In this document: positions 55,676-64,000 of the stretch, one piece after another
Position numbering within the stretch: the stretch's first letter is position 1
How the letters are laid out: every line of letters begins with the position of its first letter
Assembly: GCA_963281255.1 (NCBI GenBank)
Contig: OY725491.1
Span: forward strand, 1,798,001 to 1,862,000
Source: Aphrocallistes beatrix
Lineage: Eukaryota > Porifera > Hexactinellida > Sceptrulophora > Aphrocallistidae
Direction: 5' to 3'
Length of the DNA: 64,000 nt
Made by a program: the position numbers and the translations under genes
Notes under the pieces: model-generated
Told to the model about the DNA's origin: nothing
Seen by the model: the letters and a program-made list of their open reading frames with translations, nothing else
Database searches by the model: none

Positions 55676-56830
55676 GTGGGCAACCCGTGTCCCGCGGGTC
55701 ATTTTGGGTCCGCGACCTCTTTTCAAACACTCTATAATTGGGCCCCCGTGTTAGTGATTGCAATACAAAATGGGCCCCGCCTAATTTTTGTGTGAAATTG
55801 ATGCTAAATATAAATATATTTTCAAACCATCATAATGTGGGCTAATGAATCAATGTATTTTACTTAGTTGTTATAGCCTCCAAATATCTCGTTGAGTAAC
55901 AATTTATATTTGTTAAGAAAATAGCTTTTGACATTTATATAAAATTCGAATATTGTTTTGAAGTAAGTTTTGCGTTATACATAATACGAAAATACGTCTG
56001 TTCTTGTTACAGGCATATTGATGTGGCCGTAGCAAGAACTGACAGATTTTCATTCACTCTTCTCTCATGGTCCCCTAGGGCAACTCTACCCATGGATAGA
56101 CAATTAGAGAGAACATCCTGTGATGTTGTAACTAACCATTTCATGTGTAATAAAAACGTCTTATTTATCCAATAGCAATATTGCCTGAGGAAAAGATAAC
56201 TTGGTTCAGCAGATAACATGACATATGCCCACACATGGTTTTATCTAAGAGTTTCCAGTCCGGCACTTTTTTGGAGGTGATAAAAGTTACATGGCACCCA
56301 AACAGGGGTTTATCTTGTAATTGCAGGGGTGATGACAACCCGACGCCAAAATCGAATCACACTGCAAGCACTTTGGCTCCTCCGACGATACCAGACTGGC
56401 ACCTATAAGTGCCGGCCGAGCACCTAGATAAACCCCCCTGTGCCCACAGTAACACGTTTCTAAAGCATAAATTTATTGAAAAATCAAACTAAGTTGGGAA
56501 TTGGGATAGCTTTTCTGGAGAAAGGTTTCGGAGGAAAACACAAAAAGTCAGGTCTAACAAAATCAGCAATAGGAAAAAACTTTCAAAGACGGGATGGGAC
56601 TGTACTTCCACATTCTTGAGTTGGTTACGCAATATAAAACATTGTGTCATCAATCCAAAAGTGTGGAAGCATAATCCCATCCCATCTACCTTAAATACAA
56701 AATTATGATGATGGGCGCGTTCAAATTTTCAATCACAAAAAGTGGTGGAGCAGTATCCAATTGAATTGGCAGTGAAATATATTTTAAATGATGTTACTAT
56801 CTACCTTTGATATTAATATGGACTTACTCT
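55676..56830. other. Decayed hAT and small MITE; no gene
   Basis: 55676-55800: AGTGGTGGGCAACC, GGGTC and GGGCCC(C/G) sequence of a decayed hAT-type repeat. 56306-56443: a short element with CAGGGGTTTATCT and AGATAAACCCCCCTG as inverted ends and a GC-rich interior; no exact target duplication. Open frames here show no domain. Confidence 0.45.
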
Positions 56831-56852
56831 ATGCTGAATAGTTTTCTAGTTA

Positions 56853-57496
56853 CAGTACACCCTCGCTAATCCGAACAGCTATTTGCCAATGATCGAAAAA
56901 ATCGTTCGGATTGGTGAACATCCCTAAATATTTCTCTTATAATCGATGTCATTCGAAAAATTTGTCAATTTTTCACCTTTTGATGTGTAATGATGACCTC
57001 ATAACAGAATTATGAGTAATCATTATATGCGAATAATATTAATATACACAGTCTATTAAAATTTCAGCATTCTATCGCACAAAATGGCTGAGTTATAGTC
57101 GAAAAACTGAAATCTCGAATTATAAAAAAAGGTGTGACAATGACGTCATAATTCCATGATGAGTCGACATTTTCGTCTGAAGTCAGAACTTAGTGGAGCC
57201 ATAGCCAAAAGACTCCCACATGCCAAAAATCAGCTTTCTGTGCCTGGCAGTTTCTTCAATCAATTCGTTACAGATAGATAGATATACAAACATTAGTTTT
57301 AATGGCAAGGATAAATTTGTATTACTAGAATATCAAGGATGTTATTTTGTTATGATTGATTATTTAACGCGGTTTCTCAATCTTATTGTAAGATATAAGA
57401 CTATAAACGTTGATTCAAAGCATAGAGGCGAATAAGATTATATTTTAGGTATTCGGATTGTAAGAATGAAGTGTTCGGATTAGCGAGGGTGTACTG
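56853..57496. mobile_element. 644-bp pogo-like element with TA duplication
   Basis: The ends are CAGTACACCCTCGCTAATCC and its exact complement (about 25 bp of TIR). TA lies outside both (56851-56852, 57497-57498). A headless copy of the CRE/AP-1 repeat (about 56935-57310) sits inside it. No transposase, so it is non-autonomous. Confidence 0.85.
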
Positions 57497-57906
57497 TATA
57501 AACAAAATAAAAAATGACAAAAATTTAGCATATATTGAAAATAGAAGGGTAAATAAGTGCAAATTTACATATGCAACTACTGCACCTTCACAAAATAATT
57601 TATGTCATTATCCTTTGAAATCTTGCGAAGAAAGGAATTACGGACAGACGGACAAACACCAACACTCATTTTGTACGATGCATCATCTACTATTATATTG
57701 AATAATACTAAATATCTAATATAATAGTATAAGAAGAGTCACTAAAAAGGACACGAAAGGAACTGGTAAAAAAAGTTTGACTGTTTTAGACAAGTACATT
57801 TATTTCACAAATAGACAAACTAAGAGTAGAATATCTAACTAACAAAAAATGAAAATACAAGAAAATACAAGGTCATTGTTCAAAGGTTACATGACATAGG
57901 AAGTTA

Positions 57907-58559
57907 TCAAAGTAAATAGGAAGCAAACAGTAGGGTAATCATCGTGGAGATGAACCTCAATGCTGGAATAATGGTAGAAGATCCAGATCCAACAGCAGTA
58001 GTGATTCTAAACATGGCTGAGGAAATACAGCGACTGGTATTTCCGTGGTTTTTTATATTTCCATTGTTGTATGGACCACGTGCTAACAGGATCCAATAGC
58101 CGTTAGGATCGTTCAGCATTGGAGTGCGAGTTACTGGAGATGTAAACGTACAATTCAGGATACCTCCAGCATTTGTGTGTAGGACACAGCTGTCAGCAGC
58201 TGTGCACCAGACACAGGTGGACGGGCGCGTTCGAAAGCAAACCTCTCTTGAATTGTGAATGAAGAGCCTTCTTGCTGACACATGAAAATGTAAGTATTCG
58301 GCATATTAGGGCTTCTAGATAATCCAATGGCAATCCAACCAATGCTAGCATCTACATATTGTAGCTGGAACTGTACAGTATTGTCTCCGGTTGTTTCAAT
58401 GGTAGCGATATTACCGTCAGAGGGATTGGAAGTCTCAGCGCAATCAGAGAATTGATAGCAGGTTTTATTCGCAGTATTACAACCATTAGTTATTTGGGCA
58501 TTTGTTATACCATGGTAGAAAAATAAGAAAGAAATAAGGAAGAATAAAGATTTAAGCAT
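57907..58559 (-). pseudogene. Secreted DOMON protein 2 (frameshifted)
   Basis: ATG 58559 gives the signal peptide MLKSLFFLISFLFFYHGITN and a DOMON domain (VQFQLQYVDASIGWIAIGLS, YIFMCQQEGSS). At 58174-58180 the run reads TGTGTGT, where gene 3 has one CA unit fewer, so the frame shifts after LLTAVSYT and stops at once. The rest of the protein (NAGGILNCTF to a tail ending FASYLL) is intact in another frame and has a GPI-type hydrophobic C-terminus. It is a recent slippage pseudogene or an assembly error; nearly all of the N-terminal two thirds is the same as gene 3. Confidence 0.8.
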
Positions 58560-58592
58560 TATGCCTGGCTGTAAAATTATACACACTTGTCA

Positions 58593-58599
58593 TTATATA
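58593..58599 (-). promoter_or_regulatory. TATA box of DOMON gene 2
   Basis: TATATAA 34 bp upstream of the ATG, in a block (TCTATATAATGACAAGTGTG) that is the same upstream of gene 3. The upstream ATCACTAGTCTATAGG and CCATCTCAGTATCT motifs are shared too. Confidence 0.55.
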
Positions 58600-58619
58600 G
58601 ACATAAGATACTGAGATGG

Positions 58620-60440
58620 CAGAACCTATAGACTAGTGATATTGTGCAATCACTTGTGAATGAAAGAAATGATTACGAAGAAGTTTAGAAATGGTGCGAA
58701 TAGATTGTGTGTCTAACAACTAAAGCGATATCTTTATAATTAATATTAAAGTCCAAAACATATACTAGAATACTACTACATGTAAAATTTACTTTTTAAT
58801 ACTATTACAGATTCCTAAAATTGCCTACCGTTGGACGGAACGTAGGCGGTATACTATGGGCCAAATTAATTCCATTAATTTTATCCTGGAACATTAGATT
58901 TTTGTCGCGTCATCATGACGTAAGCATATTGTCGCTGCATAAAGGGACATCTGTACTCAACATTTCATCAATAAATAGTTTTAGCCTTTTTCTTCCTATT
59001 TGCGTCTTTAAGTATGGAATTAGGTGAAAATGACACGCTTAAATACTGAACCACAAATATGTATGTAGGTAAGCGCGCCAATGTCCGATTGAATTTGAGA
59101 CTGAAATAGGTTTTAGATGTGGTAACTATCTACGCATTCAATATGAATATGATGGGCTTTCAATGTTGAATTGCTTTTGAGTTATAAACTAAAGAATGAG
59201 GTCACAAATGCTGCGTAATCGTGCTGATTTAGCATACACGTAATATATTGAAAATCGTAGGGTTATGTGAAATCTACATGTGAAATCTAAGTTAAATCTG
59301 TATCAAGGGTTTCATACAACGCTAATTGTATAGGAAGGACACTAAAACACTCAACTAATAATCAACTATAAATAAATATCATAAAAATAACAGGTTTATC
59401 ACCAAAAACTTATGTACATAGTGGCATTAAAAAGGAACTTATTAAATATTGTTTTGGGCTCAATTTTAATTATGATCATAGGCGTAAACTCAGGCAAAGT
59501 AGGGGGCAGGCCCCTCCCCACTACTTACGAGTAGGGAGCCACTTTTCACTGGTGAGATAGGTTTCGGAAAATGAATTATAGTAAATTGAGAGTGCACTTA
59601 CAATATTATTCAATGTAGGCGCAATATAGTTTATCATCCCTCCAATTCAAATCGTATATTAATCCCTGATATGGATAAACTGACTCTAATGGTCGCTCCC
59701 TACTTTTCGCCCATCTTTTCCATGAGTTCCTGTATAATATCTTTTCGCAAAAAGGCATTAAAAAGTATTGTTCTAGTTTATTAAAGTATGTATATATTAT
59801 TTTATTTTGAAGCTAGAAATGATTTAGACAACAATAGTCGTAATTTTACATTCCTTCTATAGTATACAGCATGAATGCTTGATATGGCTTTATGAATAAT
59901 ACTGCCGCGATAGATTTGGTGATTCGCGAAGATGAGGGATGTTGTCTAGGGAATCCAAAATCCCATTCAGATGGGGAAAAACATCCTAGCAGGATGAACA
60001 ATTTTGGAATCCTATTGTACTAGGAGTTAGGCTCCCCACTTTTAAGAAAAAAAGAAAACTGATATATCATTATAATAAATAATTATCTAATCAATTATTC
60101 ATTGCCAACGTTTTCAAATTATCAAGAAGTGCCACTTTCTGCCACATATGTCCATTTTAACCACTTCATTCATTGAGATGAGCAATTTATTAGAATACTT
60201 CAACTATATCTAATCCGAATGCGTAGATTCCAAATCTGAAATCAGATTCTTAGTATCTCTTAGAGTTTGATTGTATTTTCCTTCATGAAGAGATCCAATT
60301 TACTACTAATTATATGGGAAATAATGAGTGTTCAAATACTTTGTCTGGTTAGTGTATGATATTATTCCTTAATTAAGTAACTGCTTTCAACATTTCTATC
60401 TTTCCTAGTCATTACTTCTTTCTTTCACTGTAAATGTACA
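58620..60440. other. No recognised gene between DOMON genes 2 and 3
   Basis: After the shared upstream block (to about 58655) I see no supported gene. A CATAGGCGTAAACTC end with G/C runs is at about 59477-59530. The remainder is AT-rich. Confidence 0.45.
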
Positions 60441-60488
60441 ATATCACTAGTCTGTAGGCTTTGCTATCTCAGTATCTCACTCGTCGTC

Positions 60489-60495
60489 TATATAA
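60489..60495 (+). promoter_or_regulatory. TATA box of DOMON gene 3
   Basis: TATATAA 59 bp upstream of ATG 60554, within the block shared with gene 2. The upstream elements AATATCACTAGTCTGTAGGC (60439-60459) and CTATCTCAGTATCT (60464-60477) are conserved. Confidence 0.55.
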
Positions 60496-60553
60496 TGACA
60501 AGTGTGTACAAATATGTTATTACACTTTATCAATCCTTCTACAGTCAGGCATA

Positions 60554-61210
60554 ATGCTTAAATCTTTATTCTTCCTTATTTCTTTCTTCTTTATCTACCA
60601 TGGAATAACAAATTCGCAAATAACTAATGGTTGTGATACTGAGAGTAAAACTTGCTATCAATTCTCTGATTGCACTGAGACTTCCAATCCCTCTGACGGT
60701 AATATCGCTACCATTTACGCAACCGGAGACAATACTGTACAGTTCCAGCTACAATATGTAGATGCTAGCATTGGTTGGATTGCCATTGGATTTTCTGATA
60801 CCCGTTCCATGATGGATTCTTACATTTTCATGTGTCAGCAAGAAGGCTCTTCATTCACAATTCAAGAGAGGTTTGCTTTCGAACGCGCCCGTCCACCTGT
60901 GTCTGGTGCACAGCTGCTGACAGCTGTGTCCTACACAAATGCTGGAGGTATCCTGAATTGTACGTTTACATCTCCAGTAACTCGCACTCCAATGCTGAAC
61001 GCTGCTAACGGTTATTGGCTCCTGTTAGCACGTGGCCAATACAACAATGGAAATATACAAAACCACGGAACGTCTGGTCGTTGTGTTTCAGCTACCAGGC
61101 CTGTAATAACCACTGCTGCTGGCGTATCTGGATCTACTACTATCATTCCAGCAGTGAGGTTCATCTACGCAATGCTTGCATTGCTCTTTGCTTCCTATGC
61201 ATTTTTGTGA
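60554..61210 (+). CDS. Secreted DOMON protein 3, GPI-type C-terminus
   Basis: 218 residues from ATG 60554, opposite in orientation to genes 1 and 2. Signal peptide MLKSLFFLISFFFIYHGITN; DOMON domain with VQFQLQYVDASIGWIAIGFS, MCQQEGSSFTIQERFAFERA and LNCTFTSPVTRTPML. Its C-terminal tail VRFIYAMLALLFASYAFL matches gene 1 residue for residue and suggests GPI attachment. The N-terminal two thirds instead match gene 2. The frame is intact. A haem- or ligand-binding cell-surface protein is inferred from the domain; the substrate is unknown. Confidence 0.87.
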   Translation: MLKSLFFLISFFFIYHGITNSQITNGCDTESKTCYQFSDCTETSNPSDGNIATIYATGDNTVQFQLQYVDASIGWIAIGFSDTRSMMDSYIFMCQQEGSSFTIQERFAFERARPPVSGAQLLTAVSYTNAGGILNCTFTSPVTRTPMLNAANGYWLLLARGQYNNGNIQNHGTSGRCVSATRPVITTAAGVSGSTTIIPAVRFIYAMLALLFASYAFL

Positions 61211-62495
61211 TTTCATAAGTCATGTATATGTTCCATCTTTCTTTAGACTCATGTCTACTGTGTTATTTAGTGTAGTCTAATACTTTTACATTTTTTACAT
61301 TTTCTAATACTCACTAGTTTGCTTTTGTTTCCCAATAAGTCCTTTTTTGAAGTAATATTTCCCATTAAAGTTTATGTCAATCATGATCCCATTTACTGGT
61401 TTATGGGTTTCGGAGATGGAGTTTAAAGTGAATAGGACGATGCTGTTTTATTTTGTAGAATTTGGTAGTAGTATATGTTAAAAATGTATAGCGATAGTTA
61501 ACGTAAGAAATGTAACTGCACATTTTACACCTATACTTCAACCATTAGTCAATCAATTTTTATGTGTTTTCATGGAAAAACTAAAAATATTTTTTTGGAT
61601 AGTTTTGTGAGAACACAGTGGAACCTCTATCAGTGGGGGAGGTCAGCCCGCGAACATGATCCCCCTCTTCTTCCCAGTTATAATTCTAATTGTAAATCTC
61701 CATCAAGTGGTAGGTATCGTAGATAATAATGGTTTTGAGTCAAGTAGTATAAACTTGATCTCAAACGTTTAACTTTCCCATTTTATATTTTAAAAATCAT
61801 ATCATGCTGCTTGCATTGATTCATCGCTTGCACTGAAAAGTTCATTCTGTGTACATAAAAATTCCAAGACGCCTGTACATCAGAATGGGACAGTAAACAG
61901 CTTCCGATGTATCTGTGATAGACAATAAAAATATAGATGTGCTTTAGGGTACACGCGATACAAGTTAAATTATTCCTTACTCTTGCTGGGGGTAGAACGG
62001 GCGTAAATCAATGAATACTAGATAAATAAAAGAACAGTGGGTTGTCTTAGTTGCAGTGATTGAGCCATGGGAGCAATAACGTCTGTTGGTTTATGTATCC
62101 TGTATGATTGTAGTTAAGGCTTCAATGTAGTGAGATGTGACTTTTGAAACGGAGTGATTGAGCGCAATAATCCGATTTGAGTTGCTATCGAATGAAGTCA
62201 AATTAATTACAGGGCCGTTTGGATGGATGACATCATTATTTGGGTGAGAATAAAGTATGTTACTGTCGTGCACTTTGTATTAAATATACTACGACCGGCA
62301 TTTCATTGCCACAATAGGTGTAAGGTAAACTGGAATTTGTTTTGATTTTGAAATGATATCAGGACTATCGGTCCCTCCAGCCTTGAATAGTCATAATCTT
62401 ATTGGAGATCCAAATTTCAAATAGGTAGGGGCTCCAAAAAGAAGAAATAGTCATCATTGTAATGTTAACATTTCAAATACCACAATTTTGATATT
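61211..62495. other. No recognised gene
   Basis: The first ~20 bp (GATTTC...) still resemble the 3' flank of DOMON gene 1. A single pogo-like end (CAGTGGAACCTCTATCAG) is at 61618. Otherwise nothing is recognised. Confidence 0.45.
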
Positions 62496-62499
62496 ATAC

Positions 62500-63525
62500 A
62501 AAACAAGCGCGCTTCGCTTGCTTGCGCTGCGTGGCTGGTGGACACTTAGTGTCTGCTGGCTGCGCCCTTTGGGGGCCTGGGACCACATTGATTAATTATA
62601 AGGTAGACAACATCTCTAAATACGCCTGTCTTACTGTTATAATCGATATCACTCGAAAAATCACAGAATAAGTCAATTTTTCATTTTTGATGCGTAATGA
62701 TGACGTCATAACAGAGTAATGAGTCATCATTTTTTTGATGAAAGTTCTATCACATTTGATATACAGTGGAACCCTGCTTAACGGCCACCCCGGAATAGCG
62801 GCCACCCCGATATAACGGCCACTTTTCGAAGTCCCGGACAACTTACAATAGACATTAACATTAATTTGCTTCAGAATTCCGGCCATCCTTTTTTGAACGA
62901 AACCCTATTTTAACCTCAGAATTACGGCCAATCTTAACAATAGGGAATCATTATTGCAGGTTTGAAAACGAAAACAATTTCTTGACAATTCAATAACAAC
63001 ACACTCAATTGTATAACGTATACATATAAATGCAAATCATATTAATCAGTAAGAAATTCATACGTTTATTAATCTCAAGGTATCTTGAAAGACAAGTCAA
63101 TGACAGATGACCTAACCATGATATCTTATATTGAAGATAGAGTTATCGAAAAGGCCATTTCCGCACGTTTTTCAGATTGCAAACAATCAACACTAGATGC
63201 ATTTTTGAACTAAAATTTATGTATTAGCTTGTTATAATTAGCATAGTATGGTTAATATTAATGGAATATGGTTTCTTACAAAAAGTTTCAGAATTACGGC
63301 CATTTTTCTCGGTCCCAAGGGTGGCCGTAATTCCGGGGTTCCACTGTATATTATATACACATTCTATTAAAATTTCAGCCTTCTATCACCTAAAATGGCT
63401 GAGTGACAATGAAGTCATAATTCCATGATGAGTCGACATTTTCGTCTGAAGTCAGAACTTAGTGGAGCCATACCCAAAATATATATATAAATACACATCA
63501 ATCGAGTTTTTTAATAGTAAGGATG
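62500..63525 (+). repeat. CRE/AP-1 repeat, split by a 583-bp insertion
   Basis: GC head (CAAGCGCGCTTCGCTTGC) at 62504, TGACGTCA at 62700, then interruption at 62764-63346, then the distal half to 'atcgagttttttaatagtaaggat'. The distal CRE has decayed to 'caatgaagtcataattcc'. Confidence 0.75.
62764..63346. mobile_element. 583-bp TA-flanked element with CAGTGGAACCC ends
   Basis: The ends CAGTGGAACCC and GGGTTCCACTG are inverted, with further inner pairing (ACGGCCACCC / GGGTGGCCGT; repeated ACGGCCA). TA lies on both sides (62762-62763, 63347-63348). Pogo/Tigger-like, non-autonomous, inserted into an older repeat. Confidence 0.85.
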
Positions 63526-63811
63526 TCATATTTTCTAATTCCAGTTTAGGTTTGTTTCTTTCATTACCTAAGTATCTACTAATCTATAGCTAGTGTTGTC
63601 TTATAATGATTTCTCACAACACATACCCCATAATTGTCAACTAAATTAATTTACAACATTTTCAGAGAGGATAGGATTCAGTTTAGTGATAATTTTGTCC
63701 GGTTTGAAGTTTCTCCGTCGATGATATTGCATACTAATTTTATTGGATATCGTGATAATTTAGTCAAAATTCCCTGCCCCCGGCATTATCACTATATCCA
63801 TTATCTAGTGT

Positions 63812-63972
63812 AGTGTTTCCCAACCTGGGGTCCATGGACGCCTTAGTGGTCCACAGAATATATCAGGGGTCCAGAGGATTCGAAATTTTGTATTACGGTT
63901 AATAGGAGGGGTCCATAGAATATAAGAAAATTGCTATAGGGGTGCACAGCCAAAAGGGTTGAAAATTGCTGA
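63812..63972. mobile_element. ~160-bp hAT-type MITE
   Basis: The left end AGTGTTTCCCAACCTGGGGT and the right end GGGTTGAAAATTGCTGA are imperfectly inverted. Flanks TCTAGTGT (63804-63811) and TTTAGTGT (63973-63980) differ at one base. 'ggggtcca' repeats inside. Confidence 0.65.
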
Positions 63973-64000
63973 TTTAGTGTATCTGGTTATAATGTTTTCG

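Overview
This is an AT-rich, intron-bearing metazoan nuclear window, heavily colonised by small DNA transposons. The recognisable genes are animal families: ankyrin/six-transmembrane cation channels, a ZNFX1-type helicase, a CTNNBL1 exon, an NTHL1-like exon, a THAP gene and DOMON proteins. Lineage-specific tandem duplication, mostly single-exon genes and the mobile-element load suggest an early-branching marine invertebrate. A sponge is my best guess, but nothing here proves it.

Layout. 0-8 kb: transposon debris (mariner-type transposase relics on both strands, MITEs, composite repeats). 8-17 kb: two tandem copies of an ankyrin/six-TM channel gene on the minus strand. Copy A (8.5-11.2 kb) has an intact frame but lost its 5' end; copy B (14.1-16.8 kb) has a proper start but a one-base frameshift. 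Between them lie an orphan NTHL1-like exon and the tail of an integrase-derived protein. 20-33 kb: a segmental duplication (about 20.4-24.8 and 29.2-33.06 kb) carrying a secreted Cys-rich protein, intact in copy 1 and 5'-truncated in copy 2, on either side of a third, intact channel gene (25.7-28.2 kb). 33-36.4 kb: five copies of a ~0.5-kb repeat that carries CRE- and AP-1-like motifs. 36.5-38.5 kb: a THAP-domain gene broken by at least two transposons. 39-44.4 kb: one 1789-codon exon encoding a ZNFX1-like NFX1-type zinc-finger helicase.

44.96-49.04 kb: a 4.08-kb segment bounded by ~75-bp inverted repeats and a 7-bp target duplication. It has no transposase I recognise, but holds a predicted spliced ORF, a pair of inverted G/C-run blocks and an intronic hairpin. 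49.3-51.8 kb: a fragment of a second ZNFX1-like gene, a GATC-rich element, a 1.1-kb near-perfect palindrome and a Myb/SANT-like pseudogene. 52.6-53.3 kb: a 3'-terminal CTNNBL1 exon. 54.6-61.2 kb: three DOMON/GPI-type secreted protein genes (one frameshifted), with signs of recombination between paralogues and of a shared promoter. The last 3 kb is repeats.

Because the window holds duplicated blocks, several insertions can be compared with an empty site in the sister copy. This fixes element ends and target duplications. Domain and family names are from recognition by eye; no search was run.
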